Assembly: GCF_902459705.1 (NCBI RefSeq)
Contig: NZ_CABPRU010000002.1
Span: 186,001 to 250,000, forward strand
Length of the DNA stretch: 64,000 nucleotides
Reading direction: 5' to 3'
DNA from: Pandoraea terrigena
GTDB lineage: Bacteria > Pseudomonadota > Gammaproteobacteria > Burkholderiales > Burkholderiaceae
This document shows positions 46,544 through 56,507 of this stretch, piece by piece. Made by a program: the position numbers and the translations under genes. The notes below the pieces were generated by a model, which saw only the letters and a list, made by a program, of their open reading frames with translations, ran no database searches and had not been told where the DNA came from. Position 1 is the stretch's first letter, and each line of letters begins with the position of its first letter.

Positions 46544-47740
46544 TCAAGCGTAGCGGCGCAGACGTGTCGCGAACTCCTGCAGCGCGTGAATACCGCTCTG
46601 CTCGGCGCGATGGCACCAGTTCTGCAACTGGCTCAGGAGTTGTTCGCGCGACGCATTCGAGCGCTCCCAGATACCGGCCAGTTCGCGGCGAAGTTCGTAA
46701 TAGGTCTTCACGGCGTTGCTGTGCGCGAAGATCTCGCCCAATTGCTGCTTCTGCGGCTCTTGCAGCGATGCTTCGTCGTGATGCAGCCATTTGCTGGCGC
46801 CGCGCAACAACTGATATTCGCCATGCTGACGCTTTTCCTTGAAGCGCGCCAGTTCCTCGCCGTAGGCACGCTTGAACGTCTTGGCGTAGCGCTCCATCAC
46901 TTCGTAGCGGTTCGAGAGCACGGCCTGCAGCGTGTCGTCGTCGCACGCCGCCTTGTTCTTCGCGAGCTTCGGCGTCGGCGCGATCTTCTTCACCTTGGCC
47001 AGGCCCAGGGCCGACAACACACGGATATACAGCCAGCCGATGTCAAACTCGTACCACTTGTTCGAGAGCTTGGCGGACGTCGCGTACGTATGGTGATTGT
47101 TGTGCAGTTCCTCACCGCCGATGATGATGCCCCACGGCAGCAGGTTCGTCGACGCATCTGCGCAATTGAAATTGCGATAACCCCAGTAGTGGCCCAGACC
47201 GTTGACCACCCCGGCGGCCCAGAACGGAATCCACACCATCTGCACGGCCCACACCGTCAGGCCGACCGCGCCGAACAGGGCGATGTCGATGATCATCATC
47301 AGGCTCACGCCGAGAATCGGATAGCGCTTGTAGAGATGGTTCTCGATCCAGTCGTTCGGCGTGCCGTGGCTGAACTTGCGCAGCGTTTCTTCGTTCTTCG
47401 CTTCGGCGCGATAGAGTTCGGCCCCTTCGGCCAGCACCTTCCACAGACCGCGCGTTTGCGGGCTATGCGGATCTTCCGGCGTTTCGCACTTGGCGTGGTG
47501 CTTGCGGTGAATGGCCGCCCACTCGCTGGTGACCATGCCGGTCGTCATCCACAGCCAGAAGCGGAAGAAATGGGCAACGATCGGATGCACGTCGAGCGCG
47601 CGGTGCGCCTGGCAACGGTGCAGATAGATCGTCACACCGGCGATCGTCACATGGGTGACGGCCAAGGTAAACAATGTGATCTTCCAGCCGCTCCAGTCGA
47701 GCAAGCCGGTCGAGATGAATCCAAGGAGACTGTCCAGCAA
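46544..47740 (-). CDS. Delta-9-type acyl(-CoA) desaturase with transposase-like C-terminal tail
   Basis: 398-residue membrane di-iron desaturase introducing a double bond into saturated acyl chains. The His boxes are H41-RCQA-H46, H78-RK-H81-H82 and H213-NN-H216-H217. Hydrophobic segments lie at about 22-40, 56-72 and 146-186. The catalytic region ends near 250. Residues 270-398 form an extra helical tail that resembles the C-terminus of ISL3-family transposases (WLHH..., then YYELRRELAGIWE, then LQNWCHRAEQSGIHALQEFA). No ATG or GTG is in frame: it starts at TTG (47740), with GGAG placed 7 bases upstream. The terminator at 46482 follows. Confidence 0.9.
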   Translation of the reverse strand: MLDSLLGFISTGLLDWSGWKITLFTLAVTHVTIAGVTIYLHRCQAHRALDVHPIVAHFFRFWLWMTTGMVTSEWAAIHRKHHAKCETPEDPHSPQTRGLWKVLAEGAELYRAEAKNEETLRKFSHGTPNDWIENHLYKRYPILGVSLMMIIDIALFGAVGLTVWAVQMVWIPFWAAGVVNGLGHYWGYRNFNCADASTNLLPWGIIIGGEELHNNHHTYATSAKLSNKWYEFDIGWLYIRVLSALGLAKVKKIAPTPKLAKNKAACDDDTLQAVLSNRYEVMERYAKTFKRAYGEELARFKEKRQHGEYQLLRGASKWLHHDEASLQEPQKQQLGEIFAHSNAVKTYYELRRELAGIWERSNASREQLLSQLQNWCHRAEQSGIHALQEFATRLRRYA

Positions 47741-48054
47741 AATATCACTCCAAACTAATCAATACGGTAGCAATCACGGCAACGTCGCCGTGGCTTGTCT
47801 TGTCGGGCCGATAGGACATCGATGGCCGTCGCGTCAGGTATCGTTCGTGCGCTCGCTTGACGCTTGGATTCGCTGGAGTTCGGCAAGTTGCTGAATGCCG
47901 GGGCGAGATGGGCGGAAAACGTGCCAGTGAACGTCGGTTTATTATCGTTTGGCCCGTATTTTACCTGACGGACTGACGCCCGTGTGTAACCTCCCAGCCA
48001 CGCATTTTGTCGCAGGTCAACCCGCGCCCATCGGCGAAAGCGTCCACACGGCGT
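47741..48054. promoter_or_regulatory. Upstream region of the desaturase gene
   Basis: 314 bases between the desaturase start and the MscS gene end. It should contain the desaturase promoter and any FabR/temperature-type control site. I see no clear -35/-10 pair, hairpin or ORF. Confidence 0.35.
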
Positions 48055-49449
48055 CTAGGCGGGCTTCCTCGTGGCGTCATCGGCCTCGGAAGGCGCCAAT
48101 CCGGGCGATTCCGTCGTCAAGACCGGCGGATGCACGCTCCCGACCGGCACGCCGTCGGCCCAATCATTGAGAATGCGTATTTCGCGCTGCGGATACGGAA
48201 TTTCAATACCGTGCTCGCGAAATGTGCGCCAAATCCGCAAATTAATCTCGGAACGGATCGCCCCGCTGCCTTGGGCGGGATCTTGCACCCAGAAGCCCAT
48301 TTCGAGATCCATCCCATCGGCGCCGAAATTCAGCAACAGTGCCCAGGGGGCCGGTTCGGCCAACACCCGGGGAATGTCCACGGCTGCCTTGAGCATCAGC
48401 GACATCGCCAGCTCGACGTCGGCGCTGTAGGCCACCTGCACGTTCACCTTGGCGCGCCCACGGGTCTCGGTAAACGAGTGATTCTGGACGACGTTCGTCA
48501 CCAGTTGCTCGTTCGGCACCAAGGCTTCGACACCGTCCAGCCCACGCACAACCGTATAGCGCGTATTGATCTGCGACACGGTGCCGTGATACGGACTGAT
48601 CGTGATCAGGTCGCCAATGCGCACCGAGCGGTCGAGCAGGATGATGAAGCCCGACACGAGATTCGACGCGATCTTCTGCAGGCCGAAGCCCAGCCCGACG
48701 CCAAGCGCGCCGCCGAACACGCCGAGCACCGTGATGTCGATGCCGACGAACGACAGCGTCGTGAGCACGGCAATCAGCGTCAGCACGCCCTTGACCAGCC
48801 GGGAGAGCACCACCTTCAGATTGCCGTCGAGCGTGGTCGTACGCATGATCCGATCTTCGATCAGCGCCCCCACCCACATCGCCATCACGAGCGTCACGCC
48901 GATCCAGAGCAGGCCCGAGAGGATCGAGAGCAGCGTCAAATGGCTCGAACCGACGGCGAAGCGCACGCTGGCGAGCCACTTCAGGATATCGTCGTGCACA
49001 CCGAGCACATACGCCACCATCGACAGCCAGGCGAGCGTCGTGAACACACGTTCGAAGACTTTCAGCAGCCCCGAGGCGTGAGGCGAGGTGGCGAACAACC
49101 GCCGCGCGAAATAGAACGCCAGGTAGATGAGCGCGGTGCCGAACAGCGGCACTTCCGCGAGCATCAGCAGCGAGACGTGCGTGTAGTCCTGAAGCACCAC
49201 GCGCGTGAGCGCCACGCACATCCAGCCGAACATCGGGAAGAACGCGCGGCGCAGGCTCGACGAACCCGCCCGGCGCGCGGGGGCAACACGCGCGAAATGA
49301 CGGTCGAGCCGGCCGACCATCCAGCGTCGCAACATGAGCGCAACGGCGAGCGCGCCCACGAGCGCCACGACCTGCCAGACGATCTGCGGCTCGCCAACGT
49401 CACGGACGACGTCCCGAACCAATCTCGCGAAAGCCGGACTTTCCTGCAT
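48055..49449 (-). CDS. MscS-family mechanosensitive ion channel
   Basis: 464-residue channel. Helices include about 18-39 (VWQVVALVGALAVALML), two around 58-115, two more around 130-230, and the pore helix TM3 in the GVFGGALGVGLGFGLQKIASNLVSGFIILLD region (core LGVGLGFGLQKIASNLVSG), the MscS hallmark. The beta domain follows (RIGDLITISPYHGTVSQINTRYTVV). The C-terminal 40 residues are disordered. The long N-terminus places it in the MscK/YbdG/YnaI-like size class. The role is protection from hypo-osmotic shock. Confidence 0.94.
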   Translation of the reverse strand: MQESPAFARLVRDVVRDVGEPQIVWQVVALVGALAVALMLRRWMVGRLDRHFARVAPARRAGSSSLRRAFFPMFGWMCVALTRVVLQDYTHVSLLMLAEVPLFGTALIYLAFYFARRLFATSPHASGLLKVFERVFTTLAWLSMVAYVLGVHDDILKWLASVRFAVGSSHLTLLSILSGLLWIGVTLVMAMWVGALIEDRIMRTTTLDGNLKVVLSRLVKGVLTLIAVLTTLSFVGIDITVLGVFGGALGVGLGFGLQKIASNLVSGFIILLDRSVRIGDLITISPYHGTVSQINTRYTVVRGLDGVEALVPNEQLVTNVVQNHSFTETRGRAKVNVQVAYSADVELAMSLMLKAAVDIPRVLAEPAPWALLLNFGADGMDLEMGFWVQDPAQGSGAIRSEINLRIWRTFREHGIEIPYPQREIRILNDWADGVPVGSVHPPVLTTESPGLAPSEADDATRKPA

Positions 49450-49494
49450 CGCTCTCTCTCTTCTTATGGTGGTTCGCTGACGCCGAGCGTCGCC

Positions 49495-50964
49495 TTATGC
49501 CGGACGACGCTCGAACACGGCGGCAAAAAAACCGTCGGTCGCGTGGCGGTTCGGCAGCAATTCGAGGTACGTGCCCGTATCGAGATCGATTTTCTGCGCG
49601 GCCAGCAACGCGTTCGCCGGCAACAGCACGAAATCGGGGTGCGCGGCGGCAAATGCCTCGGCAATGGCGCTGTTCTCTTCGGTCAGCAGGCTGCACGTGG
49701 CGTACACGAGACGACCGCCGGGCTTCACCAGCCGTGCGGCACTCGCGAGGATCGACGCCTGCTTCTGCGTGAGTTCCGCAACCGACTGCGGCGACTGGCG
49801 CCATTTCAGATCCGGATTGCGTCGCAGCGTGCCGAGTCCGCTGCACGGGGCGTCGACCAGCACCCGGTCGATCTTGCCCGCCAGTCGCTTGATCTTGCTG
49901 TCGTTCTCGCTGTCGATCATCACCGGATAGACATTCGACAGGTCGCTGCGCGCCAGACGCGGCTTGAGCTTCGCGAGCCGCTTCTCCGAGATGTCGAACG
50001 CGTAAAGCCGGCCCGTGGAGCGCATCTGCGCGCCGATCGCGAGCGTCTTGCCGCCCGCCCCGGCGCAAAAGTCGACGATCATTTCCCCGCGACGCGGCGC
50101 GACCAGTTGGCACAGCAACTGGCTTCCCTCGTCCTGGACTTCGATGGCGCCGGAGATGAACAGCGCATGCTTTTGCAAGGCGGGCTTTCCGGCCAGGCGA
50201 ATGCCGTTGGGCGCAAACGGCGTCGGCTCGGCCGAGAACCCATCCGCGCGCAGTTGCGCGAGCACGTCGTCCCGGTTCGCCTTGACCACGTTCACGCGGC
50301 AGTCGAGCGGCGCGGGTTGGTTGAGCGCCGCCGCGAGGGCTTCGAGTTCGGTGTCGTCGAATCGCTTGGCCAGACGCGCGTAGAGCCATTCCGGCAAATT
50401 GGTGCGCACGCGTGCGGACAGGCTTGCCGGGTCGATCTGACCGACGTGCTCGAGCCACGTGACTTCATCGGGCGTTGCCACCAGTTGCACCGACGCCAGG
50501 CCACGCGTGAACGCCAGCCCGAGCAGTGCCAGACGGCGCTCCAGCGGCCCGGAGCCACTGCCTGCGTGCTGACCGAATTCGAGCTTGCGGCGCAGAATGG
50601 CGAAGACCGTTTCCGCCAGCACACCGCGCTCGCGGTGGCCCAGCTTGGCGTTGGCGCGGAAGTATGTGCTCACGAGCGTATCGGCCGGACCGCTGAAGGT
50701 CAGCACGCTGCCGAGCAGGCGTTGCGTGTGTTCGAAGAGTGCGGGCGACAGATGCTCGCCGCGCATGCGGGCCGTCTCGGCGGGCGGCGCCTCCGGGCGG
50801 CGATCGTTGCGCGAACGGTCGTAGCGGTCAGGACGGACATACCGCTCCTGACGCTCTCCCGCCTGCGCCCCCTTTGACGGCTGACGGGTATCGGTGGATC
50901 GGCCGCCGGAGCGGTGACCGGATTGATTGGCGCCATCGCGGCGCTGTGTCGGGCGGGTGCTCAT
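49495..50964 (-). CDS. rsmB: 16S rRNA m5C methyltransferase, RsmB-like
   Basis: 489-residue RsmB/Nop2/Sun-family enzyme. The first 75 residues are Arg/Gln/Gly-rich and disordered. A NusB-like helical domain follows (about 75-250). The Rossmann methyltransferase has SAM motif VDFCAGAGGKTLAIGAQM, the PCSGLGTLRRNPDLKW motif with one catalytic Cys and the second in YATCSLLTEENSA. It methylates C967 in 16S rRNA in E. coli. Its start overlaps... the purN gene follows with a 4-base ATGA overlap at 50961-50964; both are minus-strand, with purN first. Confidence 0.92.
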   Translation of the reverse strand: MSTRPTQRRDGANQSGHRSGGRSTDTRQPSKGAQAGERQERYVRPDRYDRSRNDRRPEAPPAETARMRGEHLSPALFEHTQRLLGSVLTFSGPADTLVSTYFRANAKLGHRERGVLAETVFAILRRKLEFGQHAGSGSGPLERRLALLGLAFTRGLASVQLVATPDEVTWLEHVGQIDPASLSARVRTNLPEWLYARLAKRFDDTELEALAAALNQPAPLDCRVNVVKANRDDVLAQLRADGFSAEPTPFAPNGIRLAGKPALQKHALFISGAIEVQDEGSQLLCQLVAPRRGEMIVDFCAGAGGKTLAIGAQMRSTGRLYAFDISEKRLAKLKPRLARSDLSNVYPVMIDSENDSKIKRLAGKIDRVLVDAPCSGLGTLRRNPDLKWRQSPQSVAELTQKQASILASAARLVKPGGRLVYATCSLLTEENSAIAEAFAAAHPDFVLLPANALLAAQKIDLDTGTYLELLPNRHATDGFFAAVFERRPA

Positions 50965-51611
50965 GCGTTCTCACCAAAAAACCATTGCGGATCGGGCGTG
51001 CCGTCGGCACCGGGCGTGAGCGTCACGCGGCCATCGGCCACGACCAGACGGTCTTCCACGAACCAGCGCACGGCGCGCGGATAAATGATGTGTTCCAGCG
51101 GAAGAATACGCTCGGCCAGCGTCTCGGAGGTGTCCCCCGCCCGCACGGGCAAGGCCGCCTGCAGGATGTAGGGGCCATGATCCAGCTCGGCCGTCACGAA
51201 ATGCACCGTCGCACCGACGACCTTGCAGCCCGCTTCCAGCGCGCGCGCGTGTGTTTGCAAGCCCGGGAAGGCGGGCAACAGCGACGGGTGAATATTCAGG
51301 AGCCGGCCGGCGTAGTGCTCGGTGAAGGCCGGCGTCAGAATGCGCATGAACCCGGCGAGCACAACCAGATCGGGTTGGTGACGGTCGATCTCGGCGGCAA
51401 GTTCGGTGTCGAATGCCTCGCGGGTCTTGCCCTGGCTGGGCACCACGGCCGTTACGATACCGTTTTCCTGGGCGAATGCCAGGCCTTCGGCGTTGGCGCG
51501 ATTGGCGATGATGGCCGCCACGCGGGCAGGCCAGCCTTCTGCGATACAGGCGCGGACGATGGCCTGCATGTTGCTGCCTCGTCCGGAAATCAGGATGACA
51601 ATGTTCTTCAT
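50961..51611 (-). CDS. purN: Phosphoribosylglycinamide formyltransferase PurN
   Basis: 216-residue purine-synthesis enzyme that formylates GAR using 10-formyl-THF. It has the N-terminal VILISGRGSNMQAIV loop, GFMRILTPAF, and the catalytic triad regions LNIHPSLLPAFPGL (Asn-His) and GATVHFVTAELDHGPYI (Asp). Its stop overlaps the rsmB start by four bases, so purN-rsmB is a coupled pair. No upstream terminator is visible in the 237-base gap to ribF. Confidence 0.97.
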   Translation of the reverse strand: MKNIVILISGRGSNMQAIVRACIAEGWPARVAAIIANRANAEGLAFAQENGIVTAVVPSQGKTREAFDTELAAEIDRHQPDLVVLAGFMRILTPAFTEHYAGRLLNIHPSLLPAFPGLQTHARALEAGCKVVGATVHFVTAELDHGPYILQAALPVRAGDTSETLAERILPLEHIIYPRAVRWFVEDRLVVADGRVTLTPGADGTPDPQWFFGENA

Positions 51612-51848
51612 CGCAGGATTTTATCATTGGTGCGACGCACCAGACACGTGGGATTGGCCGCGTCGTATGCCGCGATGGTCGCGAAGCGTTTATAATTCAA
51701 CGTTCTGCGGCGCCGCAATGTCGGATCGACCGTCCTGTGCCGTCCCGGGTCCGTCCCGGTGCTGCAGGCCGGCAAGTCCTGCCAGCGTTGCCGCGCGGTT
51801 CATTCACCAACGTTCAACTCAACGTCTTGTACTGACGCTTCCTTTATC

Positions 51849-52841
51849 GTGCGAGTCTTCCGGGGTCTACCCAACGCGCAGAGCAAAGCGCCCTGCGTGC
51901 TGACGATCGGCAATTTCGACGGCGTGCACCTGGGCCACCAGGCGCTGCTGGCACGCGTACGCGCCGCGGCGGCCGCACGCGGCCTGCCGGTGTGCGTGAT
52001 GACGTTCGAGCCGCATCCCCGCGAGTATTTCATGCCCGACCGGGCGCCCGCGCGCATTTCCAATCTGCGCGACAAGTTCGAGGCGCTTCGCGCGCATGGG
52101 GTCGACCGCCTGGTGGTGGAACACTTCAACGCCCATTTCGCCAGCCAGTCTCCCGAGGCGTTCGTGCGCAACATCATTGTCGATGGCTTGCACACCCGCT
52201 GGCTGCTCGTGGGCGACGACTTCCGCTTCGGCGCGAAACGCGCGGGCGACATCGAATATTTGCGCGACGCCGGCCGTCGCTTCGACTTCGTCGTCGAACA
52301 AATGCCGACCATTGCGCACAACGGCGCACGGATTTCCAGCTCGGAAGTGCGCACTGCGCTCGCTGACGGCAATTTCGAGCGCGCCCATGCGCTGCTCGGC
52401 CGCCCGTATGCGATCACCGGCCATGTGGTGCATGGCATGAAGCTCGGCCGCAAACTGGGCTTCCCGACGCTCAATCTTCGCATCGCTCACAAGCATCCGG
52501 CGCTGACGGGGATTTTCGTCGTGCAGGTGCATGGTCTGGCGGACCGGCCGCTGCCCGCCGTGGCCAGCCTGGGTTGGCGCCCGACGGTGGACGACTCTGG
52601 ACGCGTGCTGCTCGAAGTGCATCTGCTCGATTTCGACGGCGATTGTTACGGCAAGCTGGTGCGCGTGGAGTTTTTGCAGAAGCTGCGTGACGAAGCCAAA
52701 TTCGACGGGCTGGCGGAACTGGAAGCCGCCATCGCGCAGGACACGCGCGAGGCGCGCGCCTACTTCGCGCATGCACTCGACGCCAACGGCCCGAGCGCAC
52801 GACGCGACTTCGCCACCTCGGCCACCGACCGAATTAGTTGA
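51849..52841 (+). CDS. ribF: Bifunctional riboflavin kinase/FAD synthetase RibF
   Basis: 330-residue enzyme making FMN and FAD. The N-terminal adenylyltransferase domain has GNFDGVHLGHQALL (nucleotide motif) and FEPHPREYF. The middle region has ISSSEVRTALADGNFERAHALLGRPY. The C-terminal flavokinase domain has KLGRKLGFPTLNL and GIFVVQVHG. The start is uncertain: GTG at 51849 gives VRVFRGLP, which matches the family N-terminus, but no ribosome site is clear. It is followed by ileS, a conserved neighbour. Confidence 0.94.
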   Translation: MRVFRGLPNAQSKAPCVLTIGNFDGVHLGHQALLARVRAAAAARGLPVCVMTFEPHPREYFMPDRAPARISNLRDKFEALRAHGVDRLVVEHFNAHFASQSPEAFVRNIIVDGLHTRWLLVGDDFRFGAKRAGDIEYLRDAGRRFDFVVEQMPTIAHNGARISSSEVRTALADGNFERAHALLGRPYAITGHVVHGMKLGRKLGFPTLNLRIAHKHPALTGIFVVQVHGLADRPLPAVASLGWRPTVDDSGRVLLEVHLLDFDGDCYGKLVRVEFLQKLRDEAKFDGLAELEAAIAQDTREARAYFAHALDANGPSARRDFATSATDRIS

Positions 52842-52999
52842 TCTTCGCCCGCGTGCGGCGGCGCCCAGCGCCTCGCGCGCGGCCCGCCGCCGCCACTGGC
52901 ACCTGCCCGGGCGTTGCCGCTTCCGGCCCACACGGGCCGCCTGCAACGCCATCGGCGCGAGCGCCCTACCCCGACATCCCAAATTCGTAGCGAAGCCCC

Positions 53000-55837
53000 A
53001 TGAGCGAAAAGAAAGCCCCGAGCAAATATCCTGTCAACCTGCTGGACACGCCGTTCCCGATGCGCGGCGACCTGCCCAAGCGCGAGCCGCTGTGGGTCAA
53101 GCAATGGCAGGAAAAGAAGATCTACGACAAGATCCGCGCAGCCAGCAAAGGCCGGCCGAAGTTCATCCTGCATGACGGCCCGCCGTATGCCAACGGCGAC
53201 ATCCACCTCGGCCACGCGGTCAACAAGATCCTCAAGGACATGATCGTCAAGGCACGCAGCCTCGGGGGCTTCGATGCCGCCTATGTGCCGGGCTGGGACT
53301 GTCACGGCATGCCGATCGAAATCCAGATCGAAAAACAGTTCGGCAAGCATCTGCCGGTGCGCGAAGTTCAGGAGAAGGCGCGCGCTTACGCCGCCGAGCA
53401 GATCGAGCGTCAGAAGCCCAACTTCAAGCGCCTGGGCGTGCTCGGCGACTGGGACAACCCTTACAAGACCATGAACTTCTCGAACGAAGCGAACGAGCTT
53501 CGGGCGCTCGCGAAGATCATGGAGAACGGCTATGTGTACCGCGGCCTGAAGCCGGTGAACTGGTGCTTCGACTGCGGCTCGGCACTTGCCGAAGCGGAAG
53601 TCGAGTACAAGGACAAGACCGATCTGGCCATCGACGTCGGCTTTGCCTTCGCCGAGCCGGAGAAAGTCGCGGAGGCCTTCGGCCTGCCGAAGCTGCCGCG
53701 CGAAGACGGCCACATCGTCATCTGGACGACCACCCCGTGGACGATCCCGTCGAATCAGGCGCTCAACGTTCACCCGGAAGTCGAGTACGCGCTGGTCTCG
53801 ACCGAGCGCGGCCTGCTGATCCTCGCGACCGAACGTGTGGAAGATTGCCTGAAGACGTACGGCCTGCACGGCGAAATCATCGCCCGCACGAAGGGCGAAG
53901 CGCTCTCGCTGATCCGCTTCCGCCATCCGCTTTGGACGGCCGACGCCGGCTTCGCGCGCACCTCGCCGATCTATCTCGGCGACTACGTGACGACCGACAC
54001 GGGGACCGGCATCGTCCACTCGGCCCCCGCCTACGGCGTGGAAGACTTCGCGTCGTGCAAGGCGCACGGCATGACCGACTCGGAAATCCGCATGCCGGTG
54101 CTGAGCGACGGGCGCTATCAGGACAGCCTGCCGCTGTTCGGCGGCCAGTCGATCTGGGACGCCAACCCGCAGATCGTCGAAGCGCTGCGCGAGGCCGGCA
54201 CGCTGTTCCACTCGTTCAAGTACACGCACAGCTACATGCATTGCTGGCGTCACAAGTCGCCGATCATCTATCGCGCCACCAACCAGTGGTTCGCGGGGAT
54301 GGACATCAAGCCGGTCGACGGCGCACCGGGCGACGGCAAGACGCTGCGCGAGATCGCACTCGCCGGCATCGAGGCCACCGAGTTCTTCCCGGCATGGGGC
54401 AAGCAGCGCCTGCACAACATGATCGCGCACCGCCCGGACTGGACGCTCTCGCGTCAGCGTCAATGGGGCGTGCCGATGGCATTCTTCGTGCATAAGGAAA
54501 CCGGTGCGCTGCACCCGCGCACCCCGGAACTGCTCGAAGCCGTGGCCAAGCGCGTGGAAACCGAAGGCATCGAAGCGTGGCAAACGCTCGACCCGGTGGA
54601 ACTGCTCGGTGACGAGGCCAACGATTATGTGAAGAACCGCGACACACTCGACGTGTGGTTCGACTCGGGCACCACGCACTGGCACGTGCTGCGCGGCTCG
54701 CACGCGCATGAACTGGGCTTCCCGGCCGATCTGTATCTGGAAGGCTCGGATCAGCACCGTGGCTGGTTCCATTCGTCGTTGCTCACGGCCTCGATGCTCG
54801 ACGGCCGCCCGCCGTACAAGGCGCTGCTCACGCACGGCTTCACGGTCGACGGTCAGGGCCGCAAGATGTCGAAATCGATCGGCAACACGATTCTGCCGCA
54901 AGACGTTGCGGACAAACTGGGGGCCGAAATCATCCGCCTGTGGGTCGCGTCGACCGATTACTCGGGCGAGCTGTCGATCTCGGATGAAATCCTCAAGCGC
55001 GTGACCGAAGGGTATCGCCGTATCCGCAACACGCTGCGTTTCCTGCTCTCGAATCTGGCCGACTACGACCACGCGAAACATGCGCTGCCGTCAGACCAAT
55101 GGCTGGAAATCGACCGCTACGCCGTGGCGCTGGCCCAGTCGCTGCAGACCGAAGTGCTCGGCCACTATGACCGCTACGAGTTCCATCCGGTCGTGGCCAA
55201 GCTCCAGACGTTCTGCTCCGAGGACCTCGGCGGCTTCTACCTCGACATCCTGAAGGATCGCCTGTACACGAGCGCGCCGGACGCCCCGGCACGCCGCGCC
55301 GCCCAGAACGCGCTGTACCACATCACGCACGGCCTGCTCAAGCTCATGGCCCCGTTCCTGTCGTTCACGGCCGAAGAGGCATGGCAGGTGTTCCAGCCAG
55401 GCAACGACACGATTTTCACGGAAACGTACTACGCTTATCCGGACGTCGCGGAAGGCTCGCGCTTGCTCGAGAAGTGGTACCTGCTGCGCACGGTGCGCGG
55501 CGACGTCACCAAGGCACTCGAGGAGGCACGCGCAGCGGAGCAAATCGGTTCGTCGCTGCAGGCCGAAGTGGACGTACGCGTCTCGGGGCGCAAGTTCGAG
55601 GTGCTGGCCAGCCTTGGCGACGATCTGCGCTTCGTGCTGATCACGTCGGCGGCCTCGGTCACCCAGGTAGCGACCGACGCCGACGAGGGCGTGGTGGTCA
55701 CGCCCTCGTCGCACCAGAAGTGCGAGCGGTGCTGGCACTATCGCGAAGACGTGGGCGCCGACGCCGCCCATCCCACCCTGTGCGGGCGCTGCGTGTCGAA
55801 TCTGTTCGGCAGCGGCGAACACCGGAGCGCGGCATAA
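53000..55837 (+). CDS. ileS: Isoleucyl-tRNA synthetase
   Basis: 945-residue class I synthetase. The HIGH motif is H69-L-G-H72 ([13 protein letters not shown]) and the KMSKS loop is at 622-626 ([10 protein letters not shown]). The editing domain (CP1) contains [13 protein letters not shown]. The C-terminal zinc finger is [10 protein letters not shown]...LCGRCVSNL, which classes it with bacterial IleRS of the E. coli type. Clear ATG at 53000. The stop overlaps the lspA start (TAATG), as ileS-lspA are joined in many bacteria. Confidence 0.98.
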   Translation: MSEKKAPSKYPVNLLDTPFPMRGDLPKREPLWVKQWQEKKIYDKIRAASKGRPKFILHDGPPYANGDIHLGHAVNKILKDMIVKARSLGGFDAAYVPGWDCHGMPIEIQIEKQFGKHLPVREVQEKARAYAAEQIERQKPNFKRLGVLGDWDNPYKTMNFSNEANELRALAKIMENGYVYRGLKPVNWCFDCGSALAEAEVEYKDKTDLAIDVGFAFAEPEKVAEAFGLPKLPREDGHIVIWTTTPWTIPSNQALNVHPEVEYALVSTERGLLILATERVEDCLKTYGLHGEIIARTKGEALSLIRFRHPLWTADAGFARTSPIYLGDYVTTDTGTGIVHSAPAYGVEDFASCKAHGMTDSEIRMPVLSDGRYQDSLPLFGGQSIWDANPQIVEALREAGTLFHSFKYTHSYMHCWRHKSPIIYRATNQWFAGMDIKPVDGAPGDGKTLREIALAGIEATEFFPAWGKQRLHNMIAHRPDWTLSRQRQWGVPMAFFVHKETGALHPRTPELLEAVAKRVETEGIEAWQTLDPVELLGDEANDYVKNRDTLDVWFDSGTTHWHVLRGSHAHELGFPADLYLEGSDQHRGWFHSSLLTASMLDGRPPYKALLTHGFTVDGQGRKMSKSIGNTILPQDVADKLGAEIIRLWVASTDYSGELSISDEILKRVTEGYRRIRNTLRFLLSNLADYDHAKHALPSDQWLEIDRYAVALAQSLQTEVLGHYDRYEFHPVVAKLQTFCSEDLGGFYLDILKDRLYTSAPDAPARRAAQNALYHITHGLLKLMAPFLSFTAEEAWQVFQPGNDTIFTETYYAYPDVAEGSRLLEKWYLLRTVRGDVTKALEEARAAEQIGSSLQAEVDVRVSGRKFEVLASLGDDLRFVLITSAASVTQVATDADEGVVVTPSSHQKCERCWHYREDVGADAAHPTLCGRCVSNLFGSGEHRSAA

Positions 55838-56370
55838 TGGCAACGAAAGTGGGCGCACGACGCAGCAATGGCAATGGTGGCGCGCGTCGCGGCACCGCTT
55901 ATGGGCTGGCCCCGTGGCTTGGGGTTGCGGTCATTGCGATCCTGCTCGATCAGGTCACCAAGCTCACGATCCTGAAGACGTTCCAGTACGGCGAGTTTCA
56001 TCCGCTGACGTCGTTCTTCAATCTGGTGCTGGTGTACAACAAGGGCGCGGCGTTCAGTTTTCTGGCGGCCGCGGGCGGCTGGCAGCGCTGGTTCTTCACG
56101 CTGCTTGGCCTGGTCGCGGCAACCGTGATCATCTGGCTGCTCAAGCGTCATAACGGCCAGAAGATGTTCTGCCTGTCGCTCTCGCTGATTCTTGGCGGCG
56201 CGCTGGGCAACGTGATCGATCGGGTGATCTACGGCCACGTGATCGACTTCCTGGACTTTCACGTGGGTGGTTGGCATTGGCCGGCGTTCAACGTGGCCGA
56301 CTCGGCCATTTGCGTGGGCGCAGTCCTGCTGGTGATCGACGAGCTGCGCCGCGTGAGGCGCGGCAAGTAG
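55837..56370 (+). CDS. lspA: Lipoprotein signal peptidase LspA
   Basis: 177-residue inner-membrane aspartyl protease cleaving prolipoproteins. Four helices lie at about 26-44, 79-102, 109-127 and 150-170. The catalytic aspartates are D128 (GNVIDRV) and D155 (FNVADSAI). [12 protein letters not shown] is the other conserved segment. The basic 20-residue N-terminal extension is longer than in E. coli. The ATG shares a base with the ileS stop. Confidence 0.97.
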   Translation: MATKVGARRSNGNGGARRGTAYGLAPWLGVAVIAILLDQVTKLTILKTFQYGEFHPLTSFFNLVLVYNKGAAFSFLAAAGGWQRWFFTLLGLVAATVIIWLLKRHNGQKMFCLSLSLILGGALGNVIDRVIYGHVIDFLDFHVGGWHWPAFNVADSAICVGAVLLVIDELRRVRRGK

Positions 56371-56507
56371 CGCCTGGCGCAGCGCGCCGCAGGCGCCCTG
56401 CGGCGCGATCCGCCACTGCGGCCACGGCAACGGGGGCGGGATCGAGGCAAAACACCGTCGCGGCGCCCTGGAGGCGCCGCGCAGCACTTTGGAGGAGGCA
56501 TTTCCCT

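Noticed and set aside
48007..50877. A 956-codon plus-strand frame
   Set aside because: Shadow of the mscS-like and rsmB genes, with typical Arg/His/Asp composition.
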